NCBI GenBank assembly: GCA_020635135.1
Contig: JACKAJ010000015.1
Coordinates: 1,364,001 to 1,428,000, forward strand
DNA length: 64,000 nucleotides
Direction: 5' to 3'
From: Halobacteriovoraceae bacterium
GTDB lineage: Bacteria > Bdellovibrionota > Bacteriovoracia > Bacteriovoracales > Bacteriovoracaceae
Shown: piece by piece, positions 1-8,479 of the stretch
Layout of the letters: each line of letters opens with the position of its first letter
How positions within the stretch are numbered: position 1 is the stretch's first letter
Made by a program: the position numbers and the translations under genes
The notes under the pieces: model-generated
Database searches by the model: none
The model's input: the letters and a program-made list of their open reading frames with translations, nothing else
What the model was told of the DNA's origin: nothing

Positions 1-1653
1 GGAATACTCGCGGATAAAGCGGGAATTCAGTTTAGAACTTTGAACGAATCAAAAGGTTTTGCGGTACAGTCTACTCGAGTTCAAATAGATAAAGAGCAAT
101 ATTCACTCGAAGCAGAGAAATTTATTGGAAATTTGGAAAATGTTGATGTTTTTTATGAAAAAGTCTCTAGTGTATCTAAAGAAAATGGAATTTTTTCTAT
201 TAAAACAACTCAATCTACTGTTTTTAAGTCTAAAACAATTGTAATGACTGTCGGAACTTTCTTAAATGGCAAGCTTCATTGTGGTAGTGAACAAATGAGT
301 GGAGGACGTTTAGACTGTAAGGAGTCAGATTCACTGAAGGATATCTTCGGTGAAATTAATACTTTACCTCTAAGATTTAAGACAGGAACACCTTCAAGGA
401 TATATAAGTCTTCAATAGACTATTCAAAGCTAGAAGAACAGCCTTCAGATTGTTCCACGAGGAACTTTCATCTCTTAAATAAGCCATTTTCACGCGAAAT
501 GCCTCAGATTAGCTGCTATTTAACGAGGACAAATGCAAAAACAATGGAAATTATAAGAAGTGATAAGGATAATTCCCCACTTTTTAACGGGCAAATCAAA
601 GGTGTTGGCGCAAGATATTGCCCAAGTATAGAAGATAAAGCTTATCGCTATCCTGAAAAGGATATTCACCATGTATTTGTTGAACCAGAAGGGATAAATC
701 TCGATACAGTCTATCCTAGTGGAGTTTCAAGTTCACTTCCACGTGGAACACAAGAAAAATTTATCAAAACAATCGCAGGTTTAGAAAATGCCGTAATAAA
801 ACACCACGGATACGCTGTTGAATACGATGTTATTGATACAACTCAGCTTGATAATACATTAATGTTCAAAAACATAGAGGGATTGTACTTTGCCGGCCAG
901 GTGAATGGAACTTCTGGATATGAAGAAGCTGCAGGACAAGGGTTTATTGCAGGAGTTAATGCAGTTTTAAAGGTTTTAAATAGAGAAAAGTTTGTTTTAA
1001 GTCGTCGCGATTCCTATATCGGAGTCATGATTGAAGATCTCATTACAAATACACGGGATGAACCATATCGATTATTTACAGCGAGAGCAGAAAATAGACT
1101 TTTCATCAGAGAAGACAATGCATTTTTACGAATGTGCCCCTATAGGGACAAATTATGCCTAAGCACTAATTTAGACAGGGCTTTGATAGAAATAATGGAG
1201 TCCTATTATTTACTAAAAAATCTAGTTTCCTCAATGAAGTATAGTAATGTGTTCTACGTGGAGGAAAATTTTGGGCTCAATGAATTTGTAAAGAACACAA
1301 ATGGGAATGTCACCCTATCTGAAATACTTAAACTTCCTTGGGTAAATCCAGTTGAGATTTTAAGCTATGTACTAAGCAGAGAGGAAGTTGAATTTAACAC
1401 TGTCGCCATAAACACTGTGGCCATTGAGACAAAATACGAGGGTTACATTACTCGCGCAAATGATCAGTATGCAAAAGTAGGCAAGATAGAAGACAAAAAA
1501 ATAAATCTAGCCAAAATCCTAAACTCCAAGAATATTTCATTTGAGTGCAAGCAAAGAATTGAACGAATAAAACCTGAGACTTTTGGTCAACTTAGGAGAA
1601 TCGAGGGAATCAGGGCTGCAACACTCGCAGTTGTAGCCGGGGGTGCATTATAA
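1..1653 (+). CDS. mnmG: tRNA uridine-5-carboxymethylaminomethyl modification enzyme MnmG (GidA), 5'-truncated by window edge
   Basis: FAD-dependent enzyme that works with MnmE to modify the wobble uridine of tRNAs. The frame is open from base 1, giving about 550 residues; the family is about 630, so roughly 80 N-terminal residues, including the FAD dinucleotide-binding glycine motif, lie upstream of the window. Family signatures seen are GARYCPSIEDK (near 610-640), FAGQVNGTSGYEEAAGQG (near 889-945) and the C-terminal GYI and GQLRRIEGI segments. It is the first gene of the mnmG-rsmG-parAB block that often lies close to a replication origin. At LPRGTQ (near 735-753) the residues RGT replace the usual acidic/hydrophobic residues of the family, and the DNA there is a parS-like palindrome. 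Confidence 0.96.
   Translation, partial: GILADKAGIQFRTLNESKGFAVQSTRVQIDKEQYSLEAEKFIGNLENVDVFYEKVSSVSKENGIFSIKTTQSTVFKSKTIVMTVGTFLNGKLHCGSEQMSGGRLDCKESDSLKDIFGEINTLPLRFKTGTPSRIYKSSIDYSKLEEQPSDCSTRNFHLLNKPFSREMPQISCYLTRTNAKTMEIIRSDKDNSPLFNGQIKGVGARYCPSIEDKAYRYPEKDIHHVFVEPEGINLDTVYPSGVSSSLPRGTQEKFIKTIAGLENAVIKHHGYAVEYDVIDTTQLDNTLMFKNIEGLYFAGQVNGTSGYEEAAGQGFIAGVNAVLKVLNREKFVLSRRDSYIGVMIEDLITNTRDEPYRLFTARAENRLFIREDNAFLRMCPYRDKLCLSTNLDRALIEIMESYYLLKNLVSSMKYSNVFYVEENFGLNEFVKNTNGNVTLSEILKLPWVNPVEILSYVLSREEVEFNTVAINTVAIETKYEGYITRANDQYAKVGKIEDKKINLAKILNSKNISFECKQRIERIKPETFGQLRRIEGIRAATLAVVAGGAL
735..750. promoter_or_regulatory. Putative parS (ParB-binding) site inside mnmG
   Basis: The 16-mer ACTTCCACGTGGAACA is a palindrome over its inner 12 bases. 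It differs from the known parS variant TGTTCCACGTGGAACA only at the first two positions. It lies about 2.4 kb upstream of parB, and parS sites usually cluster near parAB. Binding is inferred from sequence similarity only. Confidence 0.5.
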
Positions 1654-1679
1654 CAGAAGAAGAATTTATTAACGGTTAT

Positions 1680-2288
1680 TTGTCTATTGTTTCAGGTGAG
1701 CTGGCCGGCTTGAATCTTACGAGAATTTTAGATCGAGAGGATTTTCGAGAAAAGCAATATCTCGATTCAGTTTGCCCCTATAGGGACATTCTTGAATTTT
1801 CAAAATTGATAGAAGTTTCTGAAAGCGTAGTAGATGTTGGTTTTGGAGGGGGTTTTCCGATTTTACCTCTGGCCAATGAACTCAATCAAAAAATTTTTAT
1901 AGGTGTTGAATCTAAAAGAAAAAAAGTTGAAGCTGTCGATTTTATTGCTAAAAAACTGGGAATAGTAAATTGTAAGTTTTATCACGGAAGAATTGAAGAA
2001 TTTTGGATTTCCAAGAACATGCTCGTTGTGTCAAAGGCTGTCGGAAGCATTGCAAAAGTTCTAGGATTTTTAAATTGTGATAAGGGGACAAGGGTTGTAT
2101 TTTATAAAGGCCCAAATTTTTATGAAGCTGAAAAGAAAGATTTAGAGCTGATTAAAGAAAATTGGAATGTAGTTTTTGAGAAAAATTTTTCGTTGCCCAG
2201 TGGTGATAATCGAGTGATATTAATAGTTGAGTCAAAAAGTGTTCTACGGAGAACAAAAAGTAAAAAACTAAAGTTTTTGGATAGTTAG
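1680..2288 (+). CDS. rsmG: 16S rRNA (guanine-527-N7) methyltransferase RsmG (GidB)
   Basis: SAM-dependent methylation of the 530 loop of 16S rRNA. The SAM-binding segment VVDVGFGGGFPILPLA is near residues 50-65, and the protein (202 residues) is slightly shorter than the usual ~207. There is no ATG at the 5' end; the first conventional start is TTG at 1680, without a good Shine-Dalgarno. The frame stays open upstream through codons reading TEEEFINGY, so translation may begin at an ATT/ATA codon near 1647-1650 overlapping the mnmG stop. Compared with E. coli RsmG the N-terminus from TTG is about 20 residues short, which favours an upstream rare start or translational coupling. Confidence 0.9.
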   Translation: MSIVSGELAGLNLTRILDREDFREKQYLDSVCPYRDILEFSKLIEVSESVVDVGFGGGFPILPLANELNQKIFIGVESKRKKVEAVDFIAKKLGIVNCKFYHGRIEEFWISKNMLVVSKAVGSIAKVLGFLNCDKGTRVVFYKGPNFYEAEKKDLELIKENWNVVFEKNFSLPSGDNRVILIVESKSVLRRTKSKKLKFLDS

Positions 2289-2296
2289 GAGATTCT

Positions 2297-3115
2297 ATGG
2301 GTAAGATCATAGCAATTGCAAACCAGAAAGGTGGTGTTGGAAAAACAACAACTGCAATTAATTTAGGGGCAGGACTTGCTGTTGCCGAGAGAAAAACTTT
2401 ATTAATTGATCTCGACCCTCAAGGTAATGCTAGTGCAGGGCTAGGTTTAGATAAGTCTTCATTCGAAAAAGCTAATATTTACCACACCGTTATAGGCGAA
2501 ATGCCTATTGAAAAAGCTATTTATCAAACAGATTTATCTATGCTTGATATTTGTCCCTCAGATAACAATTTGATTGGTGCAGAGATTGAACTTGTAAGCG
2601 CCTTTGCTAGAGAGTCAAAATTAAAAGCTGCACTGGATAGCGTAAAAAGCAAATATGAATATATCATAATCGATTGCCCTCCATCATTGGGATTACTTAC
2701 TGTAAATGCTTTTAATGCGAGTGATAGCTACATTGTTCCTCTGCAAACAGAATACTTTGCAATGGAAGGTCTTTCGCAATTGTTGAATACAGTACGTCTT
2801 ATAAAGGGCTCACTTAATCCAAGAATTGAGCTCGAGGGAATTTTACTAACGATGTACGATGCAAGAACGAGTTTATCAAAACAAGTTGCAACAGAAATAA
2901 AAAAACATTTTGGCGATAAGGTTTTTAAATCGATTATACCTAGAAACGTAAAGCTTTCAGAGTGTCCAAGCTTTGGAAAGCCTGTCATTCTTTATGATAT
3001 CAATTCTAAAGGTAGTGAAGCCTATTTAGATTTAACCAAAGAAGTCATTATTAATAATTCTAAGAAGTCTATAGATCAGCAAAAAGATTTGCTTTCAGAG
3101 CTTGGGCTTTTTTAA
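2297..3115 (+). CDS. parA: Chromosome-partitioning ATPase ParA (Soj)
   Basis: Deviant Walker-type ATPase that moves origin-proximal parS/ParB complexes. It carries KGGVGKTT (residues 11-18), the A' segment DLDPQGNAS and the Walker B segment IIIDCPPSLG. There is no N-terminal helix-turn-helix, so it is a Soj-type chromosomal ParA. Its length of 272 residues is a little longer than usual because of a Lys/Asn-rich tail. The start is supported by AGGAG seven bases upstream. It sits between rsmG (8-nt gap) and parB. Confidence 0.96.
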   Translation: MGKIIAIANQKGGVGKTTTAINLGAGLAVAERKTLLIDLDPQGNASAGLGLDKSSFEKANIYHTVIGEMPIEKAIYQTDLSMLDICPSDNNLIGAEIELVSAFARESKLKAALDSVKSKYEYIIIDCPPSLGLLTVNAFNASDSYIVPLQTEYFAMEGLSQLLNTVRLIKGSLNPRIELEGILLTMYDARTSLSKQVATEIKKHFGDKVFKSIIPRNVKLSECPSFGKPVILYDINSKGSEAYLDLTKEVIINNSKKSIDQQKDLLSELGLF

Positions 3116-3135
3116 ATATATAGTCAGGAGTCGTA

Positions 3136-4059
3136 ATGGGGAAAAAGTCTGTTTTAGGTAAAGGAATAGGAGCACTTTTAAACACAAGTATCGCAACGCC
3201 GGTTCCTAATAAAGAAAAAGAAGCTTTGAGAGAAAAATTTAAAGAAGTTGAGGAAAAGATCAGTCAAGGTCCCCTGACTGTCGATATAACAAAACTTAAG
3301 CCAAACACACACCAACCGAGAAGAGTATTTAAACAAGAAGATTTAGAAGACCTCACTCGATCAGTTAAAGAAAATGGAATTATTCAGCCACTCATTGTTA
3401 CTTTCGATGAAGAGGATAAAACATTTGAAATAATTGCTGGGGAAAGACGCTTTAGAGCGGCTCAAAGAGCAGGGCTTACAAAAGTTCCTGTTGTCCTCAA
3501 AAAGGTTACGAAAAAAGATAAACTAGTTATGGCCATTATTGAAAACGTTCAACGCTCTGATCTCAATTGCGTTGAAGAAGCCTTGGCCTATTTTCAATTA
3601 ATGGAAGAATTTAACCTAACTCAAGAAGAGGTTGCCAAAAAAGTTGGCAAAGAAAGATCAACGATTGCAAATTTTTTAAGAATTTTAAAATTACCAAAGG
3701 AAGTTATTATCTTTTTACAAAAAGAACTTCTGACATTGGGTCATGCTAAAGTTTTAGCAAGCGTTGGTGATGAGAAAAGAATAGTTGCGTTAGCAAGTAA
3801 AGCAGCCCATGAAAAAATGTCTGTTAGAGATTTAGAAAAGGAAATAAAAGGTCATAAAGCACCGACTCGATTGCCAAGCCCTGGAAAGGGAAACAAATTT
3901 TTTAATGAAAAAGTAGATGTTTTTAGAAGAAAACTTGAACAAAAAACAGGATTTCACTTTGATATTAAAACTAAAAAAGCTGGCAAAGGTGAAATACTTA
4001 TCAAATACAATAATGAAGCTGAATTTAATGATATTTATGAATTTCTCATTAAAAGCTAA
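3136..4059 (+). CDS. parB: Chromosome-partitioning protein ParB (Spo0J)
   Basis: CTP-dependent DNA clamp that loads at parS. The N-terminal ParB domain begins around residue 48 and contains the CTP-binding signature GERRFRAA near residue 107. A helix-turn-helix (TQEEVAKKVGKERSTIANFL) follows around residues 155-180, and a C-terminal dimerisation segment spans about 250-307. The start has a CAGGAG ribosome-binding site. Length 307 is normal. It follows parA by 20 bases and precedes the bactofilin by 12 bases, so all three are probably co-transcribed. Confidence 0.96.
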   Translation: MGKKSVLGKGIGALLNTSIATPVPNKEKEALREKFKEVEEKISQGPLTVDITKLKPNTHQPRRVFKQEDLEDLTRSVKENGIIQPLIVTFDEEDKTFEIIAGERRFRAAQRAGLTKVPVVLKKVTKKDKLVMAIIENVQRSDLNCVEEALAYFQLMEEFNLTQEEVAKKVGKERSTIANFLRILKLPKEVIIFLQKELLTLGHAKVLASVGDEKRIVALASKAAHEKMSVRDLEKEIKGHKAPTRLPSPGKGNKFFNEKVDVFRRKLEQKTGFHFDIKTKKAGKGEILIKYNNEAEFNDIYEFLIKS

Positions 4060-4071
4060 AAGAAGAGCGAA

Positions 4072-4410
4072 GTGAAAAACCAAGCGGAAGAAATCACTGC
4101 AATTATTGAAAAGGGCTGCCGTTTTGAGGGAAATCTTTCTTTCAATGGTGTGGTGAGAATTGCAGGAGAATTTACTGGAAGCATTTTTACAAATGATACG
4201 CTCATCGTCACAGACACAGCTGTTATTAACGCAGATGTTCATGCTGGAGTCATTGTTATTTCTGGAACAGTTAAGGGCAATTTAAGAGCTGGCTCACGTG
4301 TTGAAATGAAAAAGCCTGCAAGATTTGAAGGAACTGTTATTTCTCCAAATCTTATTGTCGAAGAGGGTGTTATTTTTCACGGTGAAACTAAAATTAAAGA
4401 CCAAGTCTAG
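4072..4410 (+). CDS. Bactofilin (polymer-forming cytoskeletal protein)
   Basis: A short protein of 112 residues consisting of one bactofilin beta-helix domain. The typical repeating pattern of hydrophobic residues and glycines is visible (GCRFEGNLSFNGVVRIAGEF, then GTVKGNLRAGSRVEM). The start is GTG at 4072 with a purine-rich AGAAGAG upstream. It is directly downstream of parB. Bactofilins position ParABS components in Myxococcus xanthus, so a role in anchoring the segregation machinery is a reasonable inference here. Confidence 0.88.
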   Translation: MKNQAEEITAIIEKGCRFEGNLSFNGVVRIAGEFTGSIFTNDTLIVTDTAVINADVHAGVIVISGTVKGNLRAGSRVEMKKPARFEGTVISPNLIVEEGVIFHGETKIKDQV

Positions 4411-4454
4411 AAAATCTAGATTGAGATCGAAACCTTGAATAATAATTGTTTATG

Positions 4455-4483
4455 TTGACTATTTTTAACTAGAAGAATAATGG
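4455..4483 (+). promoter_or_regulatory. Putative sigma-70-type promoter of the ATP synthase operon
   Basis: TTGACT (4455-4460), a 17-base spacer, then TAATGG (4478-4483), lying in the only sizeable gap (115 bases) between the bactofilin gene and the first atp gene. The -35 matches five of six consensus bases and the -10 is weaker. Confidence 0.5.
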
Positions 4484-4525
4484 TTTCTAGATCAATTTTT
4501 TTACTGTATATAGAGAGACTCTAAA

Positions 4526-4969
4526 ATGGAAACGATTCTGGGAATTTTTGAACAATTAGCAATCAATGGCACTGTTTTTATACAGTTGCTGGTGGTATTT
4601 GTTATTTATTTTATTGGCAAGTTTGCCTTCTTTGGCCCTCTTCAAAACATTATTGAAGAGAGAATTGAGAAAACAAAGAAGACGGAAACGCTCGCTAGAG
4701 ATTTGGAAGATAAGGTCGAAAACCTTAAAGCTGAATACGAGAGTAAATTAGAACACACTCATAAGGCTGTTCAGCAAAAAAAATCTGAAGAGAAAAAGAA
4801 AATCGAAAAAGAATTTGAAGGCTTATACCGCAGTAATGAAGAAGAAATTAATAAAAAGCTTGAAGAGTCAAAAAAGAAAGCTTTGGAAGAGTTGGAAAAA
4901 CAAAAACTTCAGATTCTTGGCCAGTCAAAACAATTAGCGGATGATTTGGTTAGTAAACTACAGGTTTGA
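4526..4969 (+). CDS. atpF: F0F1 ATP synthase subunit b' (first of two b-type stator subunits)
   Basis: One N-terminal membrane helix (about residues 17-40) is followed by a long charged coiled coil to residue 147, the architecture of the F0 peripheral stalk b subunit. It is followed immediately by a second b-like gene, so the stator is probably a b/b' heterodimer as in photosynthetic bacteria and Bdellovibrio relatives. The purine-rich AGAGAGA upstream supports the ATG at 4526. Which of the two is called b and which b' is arbitrary here. Confidence 0.85.
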   Translation: METILGIFEQLAINGTVFIQLLVVFVIYFIGKFAFFGPLQNIIEERIEKTKKTETLARDLEDKVENLKAEYESKLEHTHKAVQQKKSEEKKKIEKEFEGLYRSNEEEINKKLEESKKKALEELEKQKLQILGQSKQLADDLVSKLQV

Positions 4970-4970
4970 A

Positions 4971-5510
4971 ATGATGAAATTAAGTTTAATTTTTTCTGTT
5001 CTTTTTAGTGTGCATGCCTTTACTTCAGAGGGGGGAGGTCATCACGGGTCTCCTGGGGATCTCATTTTTCCTGCTATCAATTTTCTTATTCTTGCCGCCT
5101 TTTTTATTTGGAAACTCAGACCTATGTTTCGAAATATTTTTCAGAAAAAGCATACCAATATTAAAGAAAGTATCGAAAAAGCAAAAACTCTCAAATTTGA
5201 AGCTCAAATGAACCTTGAACAACAAGAAAAAAAGAATGCGAATTTAAGTAGTACTCTTCATGAGATTGAAGATCGTGCTGAAAAAGATATTCAAGTTTAT
5301 AAAGAGCACGTGGAAAAAGATACGATGGAGAGAATTGCCAAGTTGAAAGAAGATGCTGAGCTGAAAGTTGAAAATCAAAAAAGTGAATTTTTATCTAAAA
5401 TTAATAATGAGCTTATCAATGAAATTATTGATGGAGCAAAATCGAAAATAAAATCTGAGAAAAATCTTAAGAATAATATCGAGAGCAAACTGATAGAGAG
5501 AATACAATGA
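4971..5510 (+). CDS. atpF: F0F1 ATP synthase subunit b (second b-type subunit)
   Basis: Second peripheral-stalk subunit of 180 residues. The chosen start (ATG 4971, MMKLSLIF) lies one base after the previous stop; an upstream in-frame ATG at 4941 would overlap the previous gene. The first 18 residues look like a cleavable signal peptide, then a His/Gly-rich linker, a single membrane helix (DLIFPAINFLILAAFFIW) and a coiled coil. An N-terminal signal-like helix before the true anchor is known in some b subunits. It overlaps atpH by four bases (ATGA). Confidence 0.88.
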   Translation: MMKLSLIFSVLFSVHAFTSEGGGHHGSPGDLIFPAINFLILAAFFIWKLRPMFRNIFQKKHTNIKESIEKAKTLKFEAQMNLEQQEKKNANLSSTLHEIEDRAEKDIQVYKEHVEKDTMERIAKLKEDAELKVENQKSEFLSKINNELINEIIDGAKSKIKSEKNLKNNIESKLIERIQ

Positions 5511-6043
5511 AAGAAAGAGACATTGCGCGAGTTTATGCTAAATCAATTATTTCTCTAGCGAAGTCGAATAAAATCGATCTTATCCCTGAGTTTTCCAAAA
5601 TAGTCGATGTCTTAAATATGAGTGAAGACCTTGAAAAAGTGCTCTTCCTCGATGCTTTTAGAGAAGATGAAAAACTATCTGTCTTTAAAGTTATCGCAGA
5701 AAAAATTTCTCTTAGCCCTTTAATGAACAATTTTATGGAATTTCTTATCAGAGAAAAAAGAGCTTCACTTTTTAATATTATCTATAAGGAAGTTGTTATT
5801 GAAGATGATAGAGAAAAAGGCTTTATCCATGGAGTTATTGAAGGTAGCGAAGCCGAAATTTCTCCCGAAGTAAAAAATAAATTTAAAGTGTTTTTAAAAA
5901 ACAAACTCGGTCGTGAGCCTGAGTTAGAATACAAGCAAAGCGATCGAGTGACTGCTGGATATAGAGTTTCGGTAGAAGATCTTCTCCTCGATGCTAGCCT
6001 AGACAATCAATTAGAAAATTTCAGAAAAACGATAATGATATAA
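5507..6043 (+). CDS. atpH: F0F1 ATP synthase subunit delta
   Basis: Links the F1 head to the b stalk. It is 178 residues, the typical OSCP/delta length, with the N-terminal helical start (ERDIARVYAKSIISLA) and the C-terminal pattern ending in DASLDNQLENFRKTI that mark the family. The start overlaps the stop of the preceding b gene in an ATGA motif, indicating translational coupling. It precedes atpA by 14 bases with AAGGAAAGGA as ribosome-binding site of the next gene. Confidence 0.93.
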   Translation: MKERDIARVYAKSIISLAKSNKIDLIPEFSKIVDVLNMSEDLEKVLFLDAFREDEKLSVFKVIAEKISLSPLMNNFMEFLIREKRASLFNIIYKEVVIEDDREKGFIHGVIEGSEAEISPEVKNKFKVFLKNKLGREPELEYKQSDRVTAGYRVSVEDLLLDASLDNQLENFRKTIMI

Positions 6044-6057
6044 GGAAAGGACGATCA

Positions 6058-7581
6058 ATGAGCACAGCAACCATTAGACCGGAAGAAATAACTTCAATTA
6101 TCAAAGAAAGAATTTCAAACTTTGAAACAAAACTTGATGTTAATGAAGTTGGAACTGTATTAACTATTGGTGACGGGGTCGCCAGGGTTTTTGGATTGAA
6201 AAACGTTCTCGCTGGAGAGCTAGTTGAATTTGAAGATGGGTCAAACGGAATGGTTTTGAACCTAGAAACAAACAACGTCGGGATTGCCGTTCTTTCTGAA
6301 ACAACAGCAATTAAAGAAGGCTCAACTGTTAAAAGAACAGAAAAGATTGTTCAGGTTCCAGTTGGAGATGCTCTTCTAGGAAGAGTTGTTAATGCGATTG
6401 GAGAGCCACTGGATGGAAAGGGAGCGATTAGTTCAAAAGACTTCCGAGTGGTAGAAACAAAGGCTCCTGGGATTATCGCTAGAAAGTCTGTTCACGAACC
6501 ACTTCAAACTGGCCTTAAAGCAATCGATGCAATGATTCCAATTGGAAGAGGACAACGAGAGCTAATCATCGGTGATAGAAAAACAGGTAAAACAGCTGTA
6601 GCGATCGACACGATCATCAACCAAAAAGGAAAAGACGTTAAGTGTATTTATGTGGCGATTGGGCAAAAGCAATCGACAGTTCGTCAGGTTTATCAAAAAC
6701 TTCTCGAATCAGGTGCACTTGAATATACAACTATTGTTTCGGCAACAGCCTCACAAGCCGCTCCTCTACAATTCTTGGCACCTTATACAGGTTGTGCAAT
6801 GGGAGAATATTATAGAGACAATGGCCAGCATGCATTGATCATCTATGATGATTTGACTAAGCAATCACAGGCTTACCGTCAACTTTCACTTCTTCTAAGA
6901 AGACCACCAGGACGAGAAGCTTTCCCTGGGGACGTTTTCTATATTCACTCAAGATTGCTAGAGCGTGCTGCGAAGTTAAGTGATGCTCTCGGAGCGGGTT
7001 CTTTGACAGCACTTCCTGTTATTGAAACTCAAGAAGGTGACGTTTCTGCTTATATTCCTACAAACGTTATTTCAATTACAGATGGGCAAATCTATCTAGA
7101 GACAGACCTCTTTAACTCTGGGGTTCGCCCAGCGGTTAACGTTGGTCTTTCTGTTTCGCGGGTTGGGGGTTCTGCTCAAGTTAAAGCGATGAAGAAAGTT
7201 GCAGGGACACTCCGACTTGATCTCGCTCAGTATCGAGAACTTGCAGCGTTTGCTCAGTTTGGTTCTGACTTGGACGAAGCAACTCAAAGACAATTGGCAC
7301 GAGGAAGTCGCTTGGTAGAGCTTCTAAAGCAAGGTCAATACAGTCCACTTGAAGTTACAGACCAAGTTATTGCGATTTTTGCAGCGACAAAAGGACTTTT
7401 TGATAAAGTTCCCGTTTCAAAAATCAGAACAGCAGAAAGAGATCTCGTAGATTTTATGCACAACAGACACTCTGACATTGTTTCAACTCTTAATAATGAG
7501 AAATCAATTAGCGCTGAGCTTGAGTCAAAACTCATTGAAGCAATTAAGAATTTTAATGAAGTGAATAAATACGAAGAATAA
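6058..7581 (+). CDS. atpA: F0F1 ATP synthase subunit alpha
   Basis: Non-catalytic nucleotide-binding subunit of F1; 507 residues, standard for the family. The P-loop GDRKTGKT lies near residues 169-176, with SQAAPLQFLAPYTGCAMGEY and SLLLRRPPGREAFPGDVFY as characteristic segments. The start is preceded by a strong purine-rich Shine-Dalgarno (AGGAAAGGA). Central gene of the atp operon, between atpH and atpG. Nothing unusual seen. Confidence 0.98.
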   Translation: MSTATIRPEEITSIIKERISNFETKLDVNEVGTVLTIGDGVARVFGLKNVLAGELVEFEDGSNGMVLNLETNNVGIAVLSETTAIKEGSTVKRTEKIVQVPVGDALLGRVVNAIGEPLDGKGAISSKDFRVVETKAPGIIARKSVHEPLQTGLKAIDAMIPIGRGQRELIIGDRKTGKTAVAIDTIINQKGKDVKCIYVAIGQKQSTVRQVYQKLLESGALEYTTIVSATASQAAPLQFLAPYTGCAMGEYYRDNGQHALIIYDDLTKQSQAYRQLSLLLRRPPGREAFPGDVFYIHSRLLERAAKLSDALGAGSLTALPVIETQEGDVSAYIPTNVISITDGQIYLETDLFNSGVRPAVNVGLSVSRVGGSAQVKAMKKVAGTLRLDLAQYRELAAFAQFGSDLDEATQRQLARGSRLVELLKQGQYSPLEVTDQVIAIFAATKGLFDKVPVSKIRTAERDLVDFMHNRHSDIVSTLNNEKSISAELESKLIEAIKNFNEVNKYEE

Positions 7582-7596
7582 ATTAACGGATAATTT

Positions 7597-8466
7597 ATGG
7601 CGAATATTAAGGATTTAAAAAAGAGGATTAGAAGTACCAAAGGAACGCACAAGATTACGAGTGCGATGAAACTGGTATCTGCTTCCAAGCTTGCAAAAAT
7701 ACAGGGAAGAATCCTCGGATTAAAACCCTACTCTCACGAACTCTTTGAAACCGTGAGAATTGTTTCGGCTATTACTCAGAATTATAAGCATCCGTACTTT
7801 AATGATACTGATAATAAACATGCTTATCTCTTGGTTATTAGCTCAGACAAAGGCTTGTGTGGAAGTTATAACTCTGCTCTTGTTAAGGAAGTTCGAAACT
7901 TTCTTGAAACACATAGTGGCTTAGATTTTAAAGTTCACTTTATTGGAAAAAAAGTTCGTGAAGTGATCGAAAAAGAAGTTAACAAAGGCGAAGTTTTTCA
8001 TTTTGAAAAAGCAGAGCCAAGCCTTGAAGAAATGAGAAAAATTTCAGAAAAACTAGCAGAAGCTTTTAAAACAGGCGAAGTCGGAAGAGTTTTTGTTGCT
8101 TACAATACATTTCATTCAGCAATGAGTACGGAGCCTGTTATCAGACAGCTACTTCCCTTTGGGCTTCCAGAGTTAGAAAAAGAAGAAATTAAGACTAAGT
8201 TTCCTTACGATTTTAAATATGAACCATCGGCTGAGGAAATTTTAGAAACAATGGTTCCAGAAGTGTATGTGAATACGCTATATACAGCAGCCTTGGATGC
8301 GGTTGCGAGTGAACACGGGATGCGAATGGTGGCCATGGAAAATGCTACGAAAAACAGTGAAGAAGTTATTAGAGATTTAACATTAAAAATGAATAAATTG
8401 AGACAAGCTGCCATTACAACTGAATTAATCGAAGTTGTATCGGGTGCAGAGTCTCTCAATGGATAG
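7597..8466 (+). CDS. atpG: F0F1 ATP synthase subunit gamma
   Basis: Central rotor shaft of F1, 289 residues. It starts with the family N-terminus (ANIKDLKKRIRSTKGTHKIT) and ends with the conserved C-terminal helix RQAAITTELIEVVSGAESL. The segment VISSDKGLCGSYNSAL near residues 75-90 is diagnostic. It lies 15 bases after atpA and 13 before atpD, in the same operon. Confidence 0.97.
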   Translation: MANIKDLKKRIRSTKGTHKITSAMKLVSASKLAKIQGRILGLKPYSHELFETVRIVSAITQNYKHPYFNDTDNKHAYLLVISSDKGLCGSYNSALVKEVRNFLETHSGLDFKVHFIGKKVREVIEKEVNKGEVFHFEKAEPSLEEMRKISEKLAEAFKTGEVGRVFVAYNTFHSAMSTEPVIRQLLPFGLPELEKEEIKTKFPYDFKYEPSAEEILETMVPEVYVNTLYTAALDAVASEHGMRMVAMENATKNSEEVIRDLTLKMNKLRQAAITTELIEVVSGAESLNG

Positions 8467-8479
8467 TTAGGAGTTTTGT

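Noticed and set aside
486..501. ATTTTCACGCGAAATG as a second parS candidate in mnmG
   Set aside because: It has five or more mismatches to parS consensus and breaks the CACGTG core.
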